A stretch of DNA of 64,000 nt from Halanaerobium sp. MA284_MarDTE_T2 (GTDB lineage: Bacteria; Bacillota; Halanaerobiia; Halanaerobiales; Halanaerobiaceae): assembly GCF_003337245.1 (NCBI RefSeq), contig NZ_QPJE01000001.1, forward strand, positions 1-64,000, given 5' to 3'. A model generated the notes under the pieces. The model was given only the letters and a program-made list of their open reading frames with translations, was not told where the DNA came from and made no database searches. The translations under genes were made by a program, and so were the position numbers. Positions 26,978 to 37,159 of the stretch are shown one piece after another; the stretch's first letter is position 1; every line of letters begins with the position of its first letter.

Positions 26978-27930
26978 TGGTCTATATTACTGCATTTTTG
27001 ATTCCACTTTTTTTGATGCTGTGTTTTGGGAACCCATTTATTTCATTATTAAAAAAAATTAATTTTGGACAGCAGATAAGAGAATTTGGACCCAAAAACC
27101 ATTTAAAAAAATCTGGCATACCTACTATGGGCGGAGTTTTAATATTATTAATTTTTGTTTTTTCATTACTGTTATTTGCTGAGCTGAATTTAAAAATTGC
27201 TGTAGTTTTAGTATCCTCATTAATAATGGCAGCTGCTGGTTTTATGGATGATTTTTTAAAAATAAAACTGTCTCGATCACTGGGGTTAACAGCAGTACAA
27301 AAAATTGGTCTGCAGTTTATATCTGCACTGGTAGTGATTATCTATCTTTACTTTAGAGCAGAGCCATATTATGTTTTAATTCCTTTTGTTGGTTCCTACA
27401 GTATACCGTTTTATCTGACTGCTGTTCTTTCTTTTTTTACTATTATAGGTGCAGCTAATGCAGTTAATTTAACAGATGGTCTGGATGGTCTGGCAGCGGG
27501 TACTACTTTAGTTGTTTCATTAACTTTTGCTGTTATTTTTTTCTCCTTTTCGAATGATTATTTTACAGTAATGATGCTTATATTGGCAGGTAGCTGTCTG
27601 GGATTTTTGTGGTTTAATGGAAATCCGGCTCAGGTTTTTATGGGAGATGTTGGGTCTCTGGCTATCGGTGGAATTCTTGGTACAGCAGCCGTTATTACAG
27701 GGACAGAATTTTATTTATTAACTGCAGGGGGAGTATATGTAGCTGAAACTGTTTCAGTTATGATACAGGTACCTTATTTTAAACTAACTGGCGGAAAAAG
27801 AGTTTTTAAGATGACTCCTATCCATCATCATTTTGAACTTGCAGGGACTGCAGAAAATAAAGTTGTAATTAGATTTATTATTGTAAATGTTATTTTATCA
27901 TTATTAACTATTTATTCACTTTATGTTTAA
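26977..27930 (+). CDS. mraY: Phospho-N-acetylmuramoyl-pentapeptide transferase
   Basis: MraY makes lipid I by transferring phospho-MurNAc-pentapeptide to undecaprenyl phosphate in the inner membrane. The ten-helix protein (317 residues) carries GFMDDFLK, NAVNLTDGLDGLAAG, FMGDVGSLAIGG and TPIHHHFEL, which include the catalytic aspartates and the family histidine box. It overlaps murF by one base. Confidence 0.97.
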   Translation: MVYITAFLIPLFLMLCFGNPFISLLKKINFGQQIREFGPKNHLKKSGIPTMGGVLILLIFVFSLLLFAELNLKIAVVLVSSLIMAAAGFMDDFLKIKLSRSLGLTAVQKIGLQFISALVVIIYLYFRAEPYYVLIPFVGSYSIPFYLTAVLSFFTIIGAANAVNLTDGLDGLAAGTTLVVSLTFAVIFFSFSNDYFTVMMLILAGSCLGFLWFNGNPAQVFMGDVGSLAIGGILGTAAVITGTEFYLLTAGGVYVAETVSVMIQVPYFKLTGGKRVFKMTPIHHHFELAGTAENKVVIRFIIVNVILSLLTIYSLYV

Positions 27931-27945
27931 AGGGGTTTGATTATT

Positions 27946-29310
27946 TTGTATTTGAAAAACAAAAAAATTGCAGTAATGGGATTCAGCAGTAGAACCGGAA
28001 TTTCTCTTGTTAAATTTTTAAATAATAAGGGTGCCAAAATTATTATTTCTGACACTAAAAACAAAAAAGAACTTGACAATTTAATAAAAGAAATTGATGG
28101 CATTAATTGTGAATTTGATTTTGGTGGACACAGCAAAAAAATTTTAGAATCTGAATTAATAGTGATGAGTCCGGGTGTACCGCTGAATATTCCAATTTTA
28201 AACCAGGCTAAACTGCTGGATATAGAAATAATTAGCGAAATAGAACTTGCGTACAGATTTTGCAGAGCTAAAATTATAGCTGTCACAGGTACAAATGGCA
28301 AAACTACAACTGTAGATCTTCTTGGTAAAATGCTGCAGGGAATGGACAATAAAAAAGTAAGGACAGCAGGGAATATAGGTATTCCTCTTATTTCGGTAGT
28401 GGATGATTTAAATAAAGATGATATCATTGTTGTCGAAGTAAGTTCTTTTCAGCTGGCAGCGGTAAAAGAATTTAGACCCTGGATTTCTATATATCTTAAT
28501 TACAGTCCCGATCATTTAGATCGACACATTAATGAAGAAGCCTATAAAAATGCTAAACTTAAAATATTTTCTAATCAGACTAAAGATGATTATGCCTTAA
28601 TTGATATTGATGATGTATATCTTAATTCAATACGAGATAATATTCCAGCCAGAACGCTGTATCTTTCTCAAAATAATAAGGATGCTGATTTATTTATTGA
28701 AAACACAAAACTGATGCTTAAAAAAAATAATAGAGAAATAGAAATTTTAGATTATCGCTATATGGATTTACCTGGAGATCATAACAAAAAAAATTCAGCT
28801 TTTGCAGCCGCAGCAGCATATCTTTGTGGTCAGAATAGAACAAAAATCAGAAATGTTTTAAAAAATTACTCTTTAAAAGAACATAGGATGGAATTCATAC
28901 AAAATAATAGTGGTTTTATATTAGTGGATGATTCAAAAGCAACCAATCCTGCTGCAGCTGTTAAAGCCGTTGAAAGTTTTAAACAGCCTGTAGTTTTAAT
29001 TGCAGGTGGACAGGACAGAAATGCAGATTTTAGTGAATTAATTGATGTAATTGATAAAAAAGTTAAATTTTTAATTCTGCTTGGAGAAACAGCGGATCAA
29101 ATTTATGATTTAACTGTTAAAAAAACTTCTGTTGCTGCTGTTAAAGTTTCTGATATGCAGGAAGCTGTTGTAACAGCATTTAAAAAAATGAAAGAAGGAG
29201 ATTGTCTGCTCCTTTCACCTGCCTGTCCGAGCTGGGACATGTATGAAAACTATAAAGTAAGAGGTAATATTTTCAAAAAAGAAGTACAAAATATACTTAA
29301 TTTTAAGTAG
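27946..29310 (+). CDS. murD: UDP-N-acetylmuramoylalanine--D-glutamate ligase
   Basis: MurD adds D-glutamate. It has VTGTNGKTTTVDLLG as ATP loop, VVEVSSFQLA, NYSPDHLDRH and the VDDSKATNPAA segment. The first in-frame TTG (27937) sits only two bases after the GGGG ribosome site (27932-27935), so TTG 27946 is preferred (454 residues). Length and order in the cluster are standard. Confidence 0.95.
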   Translation: MYLKNKKIAVMGFSSRTGISLVKFLNNKGAKIIISDTKNKKELDNLIKEIDGINCEFDFGGHSKKILESELIVMSPGVPLNIPILNQAKLLDIEIISEIELAYRFCRAKIIAVTGTNGKTTTVDLLGKMLQGMDNKKVRTAGNIGIPLISVVDDLNKDDIIVVEVSSFQLAAVKEFRPWISIYLNYSPDHLDRHINEEAYKNAKLKIFSNQTKDDYALIDIDDVYLNSIRDNIPARTLYLSQNNKDADLFIENTKLMLKKNNREIEILDYRYMDLPGDHNKKNSAFAAAAAYLCGQNRTKIRNVLKNYSLKEHRMEFIQNNSGFILVDDSKATNPAAAVKAVESFKQPVVLIAGGQDRNADFSELIDVIDKKVKFLILLGETADQIYDLTVKKTSVAAVKVSDMQEAVVTAFKKMKEGDCLLLSPACPSWDMYENYKVRGNIFKKEVQNILNFK

Positions 29311-29343
29311 TATAGTGTAAAATATGAGTAGGGTGTTTTAAAT

Positions 29344-30441
29344 ATGCGCGAAAAAAAATTACCTGATTTAATGTTGATCTTTGTGGTAATGACTCTGATA
29401 GTAATTGGGTTAATTATGATACTTTCTGCCAGTTCTATAAAAGCTCAGGATTATTATGGGGATAATTTTTATTTTTTTAAAAATCAAATTAAATATTTAA
29501 TTATAGGGTTATTATTTATGTTTCTGACCATAAAAATTGATTATAATGTTGTCAGAAAAGCTGCTCCCTTAATTGTTTTATCTGCAGTTTTTTTACTAGT
29601 TATAGTATTAATCCCTGCTGTGGGTAAAATGGTTGGTGGTGCACGAAGATGGCTTTCTTTAGGGCCTATCAGTGGTCAGCCTTCTGAATATGCAAAACTG
29701 GCAGTAATTATTTATCTTGCTGCATATTTTGATAATGAAGATAATGATATAAAAAATTTTACAAGTGGTCTGCTTCCTGCTTTGATCATAATTAGTATAA
29801 TATTTTTATTAATTTTATTAGAACCGGATCTGGGTACAGCTATAATGATTGCAGCTATCTCTGCCATAATAATTTTTTCAGCAGGTATAAAGATGAGACA
29901 TTTTTTTACTCTGATACTGATTACTGTACCCATGTTGTTCTATTTCATTTATTCAAGTCCATATAGGAGGGAAAGGATGTTTGCATTTATTGATCCCTGG
30001 AAAGACCCACTGGACACAGGTTACCATATTATTCAGTCTTTACTTGCACTTGGATCAGGCGGTATATTTGGAGTTGGACCAGGAGGCAGCCATCAAAAAT
30101 TTCTCTATCTTCCTGAACCAGGTACAGATTTTATATTTGCAGTTTTGGGAGAAGAATTTGGCCTGATTGGTACCTTGACTGTTCTGGTGTTATTTTTTCT
30201 TTTTGCCTGGAGGGGTTTAAAGATAGCTGTTAATGCTCAGGATGTATTTTCCTCACTGCTGGCGGTTGGTATAACATCATTTATTGTACTACAGGCAGTA
30301 TTAAATATAGGTGTTGCAATAGCAGTTTTGCCGGTAACCGGTATTACTTTACCTTTCGTAAGTTATGGAGGCTCTTCACTTATTATTATTTTGTCATCTC
30401 TCGGACTGTTGTTAAATATATCCAGATATACAAAGAAATGA
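29344..30441 (+). CDS. ftsW: SEDS peptidoglycan glycosyltransferase FtsW
   Basis: FtsW polymerises septal glycan strands together with the FtsI-type protein. The 365-residue, ten-helix protein has GGARRWLSLGPISGQPSE, the conserved EPDLGTA motif, and the C-terminal LPVTGITLPFVSYGGSS block. It follows murD after 33 bases and its stop overlaps the ribosome site of murG. Its position beside murG and the class B PBP gene favours FtsW over RodA or SpoVE. Confidence 0.96.
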   Translation: MREKKLPDLMLIFVVMTLIVIGLIMILSASSIKAQDYYGDNFYFFKNQIKYLIIGLLFMFLTIKIDYNVVRKAAPLIVLSAVFLLVIVLIPAVGKMVGGARRWLSLGPISGQPSEYAKLAVIIYLAAYFDNEDNDIKNFTSGLLPALIIISIIFLLILLEPDLGTAIMIAAISAIIIFSAGIKMRHFFTLILITVPMLFYFIYSSPYRRERMFAFIDPWKDPLDTGYHIIQSLLALGSGGIFGVGPGGSHQKFLYLPEPGTDFIFAVLGEEFGLIGTLTVLVLFFLFAWRGLKIAVNAQDVFSSLLAVGITSFIVLQAVLNIGVAIAVLPVTGITLPFVSYGGSSLIIILSSLGLLLNISRYTKK

Positions 30442-30449
30442 GGTTAAAT

Positions 30450-31565
30450 ATGAAAGCAGTAATTACTGGTGGTGGTACAGGTGGACATATTTATCCTGCT
30501 CTGGCAGTTGCAGATAGGCTTAAAAAATTGGGGTGGGAAGTTTTATATATAGGTTCTAATTTTAGATTGGAATCTGAGATTGTTCCTGAAGCAGGTTTTA
30601 AATTTGAGTCAATTCCTGTTATGTCACTGCCCAGAAAAATTTCATTTGACATAATATATTCTATAAAAGAAAATTTAAAAGGACTATTTAAAGCTTATCA
30701 AATAATAAAAAAATATGATGCAGATATTGTAATTGGGACAGGAGGTTTTGTTGCTGGCCCTGTTGTTCTGGCAGCATATTTTAATAATATTTTTACTTTG
30801 ATACATGAACAAAATGCATATCCAGGTATAACAAATAAAATTTCATCATTTTTTGCTGATATAATCTGTTTAAATTTTTCTGAAGCTGACCAGTATTTTC
30901 CAAAGTCTGTCAGAAAAAAAACAAAATTAACTGGTAATCCAGTAAGACAGGAGATTATAGATAGAACAAGAATGGAAGGAGCTTTAGAACTGGGGCTTAA
31001 CTACGATTGGAAAACTATTTTAATTGTTGGCGGAAGTCAGGGAGCTGAGAGTATCAATCAGGCTTCAATTTCACTGTACAGATATATAAGTAATAACCCT
31101 AAAAAAAAGATTCAGCTGCTTCATATAACAGGTAAAAAAAATTACCAGTCTGTTCTTGAGATGCTGGAAAATTACAAGATAGATATTGAAAATGACAGCA
31201 GAATAAAAATCTTTTCTTACCTATCAAATATAGAAAATGCTCTTGCAGCATCTGATCTGGTAATTTCGCGTGCTGGGGCAACAGGTATTTCTGAAATTAC
31301 AGTTAAGGGATTAGCAGCTCTGCTGATACCTTTTCCTCATTCTGCTGAAGATCATCAGCTGTATAATGCATCTTCTCTCTGCAGTAATGGTGCAGCTTTG
31401 ATGATTGAAGAAAAAAATTTAAATGGAGAGATTTTACTCAGAAAAACTCTTGAGATTATTGAAAATGATAGAAGATTAAAATATATGAAACAAAAGAGTA
31501 AAGCTGTGGCAAGAGAAGATTCACTGGATAAAATAATAAATATAATAATAGAAAAGATTAATTAG
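30450..31565 (+). CDS. murG: UDP-GlcNAc:lipid I N-acetylglucosaminyltransferase
   Basis: MurG converts lipid I to lipid II at the inner face of the membrane. Motifs are GGTGGHIYPALAVA, the GTGGFVAGPVVLA loop, HEQNAYPG, and the UDP-GlcNAc site SRAGATGISE. An ATG at 30438 overlaps the ftsW stop and is part of the AATGAGGT ribosome region; ATG 30450 gives the family start MKAVITGGG and 371-372 residues. Confidence 0.96.
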   Translation: MKAVITGGGTGGHIYPALAVADRLKKLGWEVLYIGSNFRLESEIVPEAGFKFESIPVMSLPRKISFDIIYSIKENLKGLFKAYQIIKKYDADIVIGTGGFVAGPVVLAAYFNNIFTLIHEQNAYPGITNKISSFFADIICLNFSEADQYFPKSVRKKTKLTGNPVRQEIIDRTRMEGALELGLNYDWKTILIVGGSQGAESINQASISLYRYISNNPKKKIQLLHITGKKNYQSVLEMLENYKIDIENDSRIKIFSYLSNIENALAASDLVISRAGATGISEITVKGLAALLIPFPHSAEDHQLYNASSLCSNGAALMIEEKNLNGEILLRKTLEIIENDRRLKYMKQKSKAVAREDSLDKIINIIIEKIN

Positions 31566-31576
31566 GGGAGATTTTT

Positions 31577-32941
31577 GTGCTAAAAAAAGGTGCTCATATT
31601 CATTTAATAGGAATTGGTGGAGTTTCAATGAGCGGTATTGCTAAGATATTATTTAAAAGGGGATATAAAGTAAGTGGTTCTGATCTAAAAAAAAGCAAAT
31701 ATCTTAAAGATTTAGATGAAAACAATGTAAATATTATTATCGGACACAAAAAAGAAAATATTATAGGTGCTGATTATGTTGTTTATTCCAGTGCTGTGCC
31801 TGAAGATAATGTTGAAATTAAAGCAGCAAAAAAGCTTAATATTCCTATTTTTAGGAGGGCTGAGATGCTTGCTGAACTAATGAAAGAGAAGAAAACAATA
31901 GCAGTTGCAGGAACACATGGGAAGACAACCACAACAGCTATGCTTGCTGCTATTTTTAAAAATGCTGACAAAGATCCAGCTATCATGGTAGGAGGATATC
32001 TTCCGGAAATAGGTGGGAATGTATCTGATGGAAAAGGAGAATTTTTTATTACAGAAGCTGATGAAAGTGATGGATCATTTCTGTATTTTGATCCATATAC
32101 TGTATTGTTTACCAATTTGGAGCTTGATCATGCTGATTTTTATAAAGATATTGATGAAATAAAATATGTATTCAAACAGTTTTCTGATAAAGTAAATAAT
32201 AAAGGCTTTATTATTTATAATAGAGATGACAAAAATCTTGCCAAATTATTTAAAAATAATCAGTTTAAATTCGGCATAAAAGATGGCGATTATATATCAG
32301 CTGACATTAAATATTGTAAAGAGAGAAGTAGTTTTAAGTTTTATAGCAGTAGTCAATATATTGGAGAAATACAATTAAAGGTGCCTGGTGAATATAATAT
32401 TTATAATGCTCTTGCAGCTGCATCGTGTGCATTTCAGCTGGGTATTGATTTTGATATTATTTCTACTGCATTAAAAAATTTTAAGGGTGTTGGAAGAAGA
32501 TTTGAATTTAAAGGCAAATTATTAGATAATAAAGTTGATGTGGTAGATGATTATGCCCATCATCCATCTGAAATAAAATCTCTACTTAAAGCTGCACAAA
32601 ATATAGGTTATAAAGAAGTAATTGTTGTATTTCAGCCTCACCGCTACAGCCGAACTAAAAAGTTGTTCAATGAATTTTCATCAGCCTTTGGTGATGCTGA
32701 TACTTTATATCTTACAGATATTTATTCAGCTGAAGAAAAAAATGATTTTAATATAAGTTCTCAGGATTTACAAAAGGCTGTTGAAAAAAATTCTGATGTT
32801 GATGTCAGATATTTTTCCTCTTTCTCTCAAATAAAAGCAGATATTTTAAACAATCTTAAAGAAGGACAGCTTATTTTAACTGTTGGAGCCGGAAATATTT
32901 ATAAACTGGGGGAAGATCTACTTTCTGACAGGAGGAAATGA
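31577..32941 (+). CDS. murC: UDP-N-acetylmuramate--L-alanine ligase
   Basis: MurC starts the stem peptide. The N-terminal Rossmann motif IHLIGIGGVSMSGIA, ATP loop AVAGTHGKTTTTAML, the EADESDGSF segment and DDYAHHPSEI are all present; 454 residues. The start is GTG 31577 behind AGGGGAG. It overlaps the ftsQ start by four bases. In many Firmicutes murB follows murC; here ftsQ follows directly. Confidence 0.96.
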   Translation: MLKKGAHIHLIGIGGVSMSGIAKILFKRGYKVSGSDLKKSKYLKDLDENNVNIIIGHKKENIIGADYVVYSSAVPEDNVEIKAAKKLNIPIFRRAEMLAELMKEKKTIAVAGTHGKTTTTAMLAAIFKNADKDPAIMVGGYLPEIGGNVSDGKGEFFITEADESDGSFLYFDPYTVLFTNLELDHADFYKDIDEIKYVFKQFSDKVNNKGFIIYNRDDKNLAKLFKNNQFKFGIKDGDYISADIKYCKERSSFKFYSSSQYIGEIQLKVPGEYNIYNALAAASCAFQLGIDFDIISTALKNFKGVGRRFEFKGKLLDNKVDVVDDYAHHPSEIKSLLKAAQNIGYKEVIVVFQPHRYSRTKKLFNEFSSAFGDADTLYLTDIYSAEEKNDFNISSQDLQKAVEKNSDVDVRYFSSFSQIKADILNNLKEGQLILTVGAGNIYKLGEDLLSDRRK

Positions 32942-33651
32942 TGAATAAAAAGCCTTTAACAATTTTATTAATTATATTTTTTTTAATAACGGCTTCAATA
33001 TCATTTTTGTTTTCTCCTTTTTTTAAAGTAAGGGAATTCAGCATTCATTCCCGTCAGGAAATTGACAAAAAAGCTCTGCAGAGGGCACTGCTGGAATTAT
33101 ATGATTATAATATTTTGCTGTTAGATAAAGATATTATAAAATCTAAGCTGGAGAGGTTTTCTTTTATTTCTTCAATAGAAATAAAAAAAACTCTTCCGTC
33201 AAAAGTACATATTATAATTGATGAAAGGACACCAATTGCCTGGATTGATAATAAAAAATCGAGAATAATTTTTTCTGCAGACGGGATAATACTGAATGAA
33301 GTTACAGATGATAGAATAATTGATCTTCCAGAGTTAGCCGGAGTAGCTTATAAATTTGATAATAATAAATTGAAGTTTCCTGATTATACAGACGTTTTAT
33401 TTTCAGCATTATTAAAAATTGATCAAAATTTACTGCATAAAATAAATAAAATATTGTATACAGATGATGGCATTTATAAACTTTATTTAGATACCAATAC
33501 AGGTGTTAATTTAGGAACTAAAGAAAATATAGAGAAGAAATTTAATATACTGGCTTCAATTTTACAAAAAATCGAGTCTGAGAATAAAAAAGCTGACTAT
33601 ATAGACCTTAAAGTTGTAAAACATCCTGTAATAAAACTTAAAAGTGAATAA
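32938..33651 (+). CDS. ftsQ: Cell division protein FtsQ/DivIB
   Basis: A bitopic divisome protein: short N terminus, membrane helix about residues 7-27, then a POTRA domain that opens FFKVREFSIHSRQEI and a beta domain with TLPSKVHIIIDERTPIAWI. At 237 residues it is typical. It links FtsL/DivIC with later divisome proteins. ATGATG at 32938-32943 leaves the first or second ATG as start; both sit after GGAGG (32931-32935) and overlap or abut the murC stop. Confidence 0.93.
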   Translation: MMNKKPLTILLIIFFLITASISFLFSPFFKVREFSIHSRQEIDKKALQRALLELYDYNILLLDKDIIKSKLERFSFISSIEIKKTLPSKVHIIIDERTPIAWIDNKKSRIIFSADGIILNEVTDDRIIDLPELAGVAYKFDNNKLKFPDYTDVLFSALLKIDQNLLHKINKILYTDDGIYKLYLDTNTGVNLGTKENIEKKFNILASILQKIESENKKADYIDLKVVKHPVIKLKSE

Positions 33652-33772
33652 TATAATTGAATAGTAATAAAGGAAAAAAGATATTTATATTGAAATATTA
33701 AAATTAAGTGTGCAATTTACTGTTTTGAATATAAATAAAGAAGAAAAATGAAGAGAAAGGGGGTAGACTGTT

Positions 33773-35050
33773 ATGAAAAGAAGAAAAAAAATTATAACAG
33801 GACTAGATATTGGAACTACAAAAATATGTGCTCTAATTGCAGAAATTGGTGGAGAGGGTAATATAGAGATAATTGGAATCGGACTTTCCCCTTCAAATGG
33901 ACTCCGTAAAGGAATAGTTGTGGATATAGATAAAACCAGCCATGCAATCAAAAGTGCAGTACAAAAGGCTGAAAGGATGGCAGGTATAAAAGTTGACTCT
34001 GCATATGTTGGTATAGCTGGTTCCCATATTCAATCTATCAATAGTCATGGAATTGTTGCAGTTACAGGTGATGAAAAAGAAATAAAAAAGAGTGATATAG
34101 AGAGGGTACTTGATGCAGCCAAAATTATACCTTTATCTGCAGAAGAAGAGATACTGCATGTTTTAGCACGAGAATTTATTGTTGATGGGTGCCCGGGAAT
34201 AAAAGATCCTCTGGGAATGTCAGGTGTCAGACTTGAGGTTGAGACTCATATTGTTAAAGGAGCTTCTACTTCTATTCAAAATTTAGTAAAAAGTGTTTTG
34301 AGGGCTGGTTTAAGTGTTGATGATGTTGTTTTAGAGCCACTTGCTTCCAGTGAATCGGTTTTATCTGATGATGAGAAAGAACTGGGAGTTGTACTTGTTG
34401 ATATTGGTGGTGGAACAACAGATTTGATTGTATTTCATGAAGGAAGTATCACACACACTTCTGTTTTACCTGTTGGCGGCAACCATGTTAGTAATGATAT
34501 TGCTGTAGGCTTAAGAACACCTGTATCGGAGGCTGAAAAGATAAAAATACTTTATGGCTCTGCAATTGCTGAAAAAATTGATGAGGAAGACTTCATAGAT
34601 GTTCTTTCTGCAAGTGGTAGAGAAAGAAAAAAGATACCAAGGCGTATTTTGGGTGAAGTAATAGAGCCCCGTATGAAAGAAATTTTTAGTATGGTTAAAA
34701 AAGAGTTGAAAACAGTTGGACCGGCTGATTTAACTCCAGCTGGAATGGTGATTACAGGTGGTGCATCACTGCTGGAATATTCAGGTGATCTTGCTGCACA
34801 GGTAACAGAACTTCCCGTAAGAGTTGGAGAACCTGATTATGTAAGTGGGCTTTCTAATATTATTGATAATCCTGTATATATAAAAAAAGGTGATACTGTG
34901 CCTAAAGCCATTTTTTCTACCTCAGTAGGTTTAGTACAGTTTGGAATTAAAGATGATGATAGGGGTGAAAGCAAAAAAAGTAGTAATAGTAAAACAATTG
35001 TTAATAACTTTTTTGGTAAATTAAAAAATTGGTTTAACGAATTTTTTTAA
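33773..35050 (+). CDS. ftsA: Cell division protein FtsA
   Basis: This actin-like ATPase tethers FtsZ to the membrane. Phosphate 1 GLDIGTTKICALIAE, the SHI/MTS-related 1C subdomain and phosphate 2 VLVDIGGGTTDLIVF are clear. The last residues NFFGKLKNWFNEFF form an amphipathic membrane-targeting helix. The length is 425 residues. A 121-base gap after ftsQ is the largest inside the dcw run and could hold a promoter; AAAGGGGG precedes the ATG. Confidence 0.97.
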   Translation: MKRRKKIITGLDIGTTKICALIAEIGGEGNIEIIGIGLSPSNGLRKGIVVDIDKTSHAIKSAVQKAERMAGIKVDSAYVGIAGSHIQSINSHGIVAVTGDEKEIKKSDIERVLDAAKIIPLSAEEEILHVLAREFIVDGCPGIKDPLGMSGVRLEVETHIVKGASTSIQNLVKSVLRAGLSVDDVVLEPLASSESVLSDDEKELGVVLVDIGGGTTDLIVFHEGSITHTSVLPVGGNHVSNDIAVGLRTPVSEAEKIKILYGSAIAEKIDEEDFIDVLSASGRERKKIPRRILGEVIEPRMKEIFSMVKKELKTVGPADLTPAGMVITGGASLLEYSGDLAAQVTELPVRVGEPDYVSGLSNIIDNPVYIKKGDTVPKAIFSTSVGLVQFGIKDDDRGESKKSSNSKTIVNNFFGKLKNWFNEFF

Positions 35051-35097
35051 ATCACAGCAAAATAAATAATATCCTTATAATAGAGGAGGGAAAATGA

Positions 35098-36186
35098 GTG
35101 TTTGATATTGGTACAGAAATTGAACAGTTTGCAAATATAAAAGTTGTTGGAGTAGGTGGTGGCGGCAATAATGCCGTAAACCGCATGATACAGGAAGGGT
35201 TAGAAGGTGTAGAATTTGTTGCAGTAAATACAGATGCTCAGGCATTAATGTCTTCAAATGCAGGCATTACAATTAGAATAGGCGAAAAAATGACTAAAGG
35301 TTTAGGTGCTGGTTCTAATCCACAGATTGGACTAGAAGCGGCTCAGGAAAATAAAGAAGAAATCAGTCAGGCAATACAGGGAGCTGATATGGTATTTATA
35401 ACTGCAGGTATGGGTGGAGGTACCGGTACTGGAGCTGCTCCAGTTGTTGCTGAAGCTGCAAAAGAAGTAGGAGCTCTGACAGTGGGAGTTGTTACAAAAC
35501 CATTTACTGTTGAAGGAAAAAAACGAATGAATAATGCAATTCAGGGAATTAATGAATTAAAAACTAAAGTAGATACTTTAATTGTTATTCCAAATGACCG
35601 CCTGTTGGAAGTGGCTGAAAAGCAGACCAGCTTAATGGAAGCTTTTAAAATAGCTGATAATGTTTTGCGCCAGGGTGTACAGGGGATTTCGGATCTTATT
35701 ACAATTACAGGTATTATCAATTTGGATTTTGCAGATGTAAAAACTATTATGACAGAAGCTGGTTCTGCTCTAATGGGAATAGGTAGAGCTAGTGGGGATA
35801 ATAGAGCTTCTGAAGCAGCAAAGCAGGCTATTGCTTCACCACTGCTGGAAGCTTCAGTAGATGGTGCAAGAGGAGTGCTGTTAAATATAACTGGAGGACT
35901 TGATCTCGGTATACATGAAGCAAATGAGGCAGCCAGAGTTATTCAGGAAGTAGCTGATCCAGAAGCAAATATTATATTAGGTGCTGTAATAGATGAAGAG
36001 CTGGAAGATGAAATTAAGGTTACTGTAATAGCTACAGGTTTTGATACAGCTAGATCTGCAAAAAAAAGCAAAAAATTTGACAGTACTCCCGAAGCAGAAG
36101 ATCTATCAGATAGTGATTTTGAAATGGAAAGTTTTTCTGGTGATGATCTGGATATTCCGGCTTTTTTGCGAAAAAAACAAGACTAA
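35098..36186 (+). CDS. ftsZ: Cell division protein FtsZ
   Basis: FtsZ is the tubulin-like GTPase of the division ring. It shows [15 protein letters not shown], the GTP signature [15 protein letters not shown]-like and NDRLLE segments, and a C-terminal binding tail [11 protein letters not shown] for FtsA. The start is GTG 35098 with GAGGAGGG before it. An ATG four bases earlier (35094) opens a three-codon frame ATG AGT GTT TGA that overlaps the real start, which is odd. A hairpin follows the gene. Confidence 0.97.
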   Translation: MFDIGTEIEQFANIKVVGVGGGGNNAVNRMIQEGLEGVEFVAVNTDAQALMSSNAGITIRIGEKMTKGLGAGSNPQIGLEAAQENKEEISQAIQGADMVFITAGMGGGTGTGAAPVVAEAAKEVGALTVGVVTKPFTVEGKKRMNNAIQGINELKTKVDTLIVIPNDRLLEVAEKQTSLMEAFKIADNVLRQGVQGISDLITITGIINLDFADVKTIMTEAGSALMGIGRASGDNRASEAAKQAIASPLLEASVDGARGVLLNITGGLDLGIHEANEAARVIQEVADPEANIILGAVIDEELEDEIKVTVIATGFDTARSAKKSKKFDSTPEAEDLSDSDFEMESFSGDDLDIPAFLRKKQD

Positions 36187-36187
36187 T

Positions 36188-36220
36188 ATAAATCCTGATA
36201 TATAACATATCAGGATTTAT
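36188..36220 (+). terminator. Hairpin after ftsZ, probable terminator
   Basis: ATAAATCCTGATAT (36188-36201) pairs perfectly with ATATCAGGATTTAT (36207-36220) around a five-base loop. The following sequence has only TTTTTG some ten bases later, so termination may be incomplete. Confidence 0.65.
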
Positions 36221-36317
36221 ATTAGCAGTTTTTGATAAGCAGCTCTTGGTACTTATATACTTTAGCGCTATCAGTATCAATAAAATTTAGTTATTTTTGA
36301 TGAGTTTGGTGATTTTT

Positions 36318-37124
36318 ATGTTTAAATATGTTAATGATACCTGTGATTATCTGCAGTTTAAAAATGGCACAGATAATCTATTTAAAATAATTTTTTCTAC
36401 CCGCAGAGGTGGAATTAGTGATTTTCCATATAATTCTTTAAACCTTGGTCTGCATGTGGGAGATAAAAAAGACAATGTAATAAAAAATAGAGATATTTTA
36501 TTCAATGCGGCCGGTATAAACAAAAAATCTGCTGTAGTTGTAGAACAGATACATGGCAGCAGAATTGCTGTGGTTGATAAAAAAAATTCTGGCTGTGGAT
36601 ATTTTGCACATTCAAATGCTCTTTCTGGGTTTGATGGTATGATTACCAAAGAAAAAAATCTCCCTCTTTTTGCCTTTTTTGCTGATTGTGTTCCTATTAT
36701 TTTATTTGATGATAAAAATCGTACTGCAGGTATTGCTCATGCTGGATGGAGAGGGACTATAGAAAAAATAGCAGCTAGAATAGTGGATAAAGCTGTAAAA
36801 GAATTTTCTTCAAAACTGGCGGATATTAATATCATTATTGGTCCATCAATTTCAATGAAAAATTATGAAGTTGATAAAAAACTGGCAGATTTATTTTTAC
36901 AGGAATTTAATAACAGGGATAATTTTATTATAAAGTTAAATAATAGTTATTATCTTGATTTAAAAAAAGTGAATAGGAAAATACTGCTTGATTTAGGAAT
37001 AAAAAATGAAAATATTTTTGTCGAAAATAAATACTGTACATTTGAAGATGAAGATTTATTTTATTCTTATAGGAGAGATGGTAGAAGCACAGGAAGAATG
37101 GCTGCTGTTATTGAGATTATTTAA
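36318..37124 (+). CDS. yfiH: YfiH/YlmD-type multicopper-oxidase-fold protein (purine nucleoside phosphorylase/laccase-like)
   Basis: Family members (YlmD, YfiH, PgeF) are zinc-dependent enzymes acting on purine nucleosides or on misincorporated wall precursors. The catalytic Cys-His set is in FADCVPIILF and AGIAHAGWRGT, with another histidine in VVEQIHGSR. ATG 36318 (269 residues) after GGTGAT is preferred over upstream TTG/ATG codons at 36297-36302. It is the first ylm-type gene after ftsZ. Confidence 0.9.
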   Translation: MFKYVNDTCDYLQFKNGTDNLFKIIFSTRRGGISDFPYNSLNLGLHVGDKKDNVIKNRDILFNAAGINKKSAVVVEQIHGSRIAVVDKKNSGCGYFAHSNALSGFDGMITKEKNLPLFAFFADCVPIILFDDKNRTAGIAHAGWRGTIEKIAARIVDKAVKEFSSKLADINIIIGPSISMKNYEVDKKLADLFLQEFNNRDNFIIKLNNSYYLDLKKVNRKILLDLGIKNENIFVENKYCTFEDEDLFYSYRRDGRSTGRMAAVIEII

Positions 37125-37159
37125 TCTGTTAGCTGCTGAAATGTTAAAGGATGATTAAA

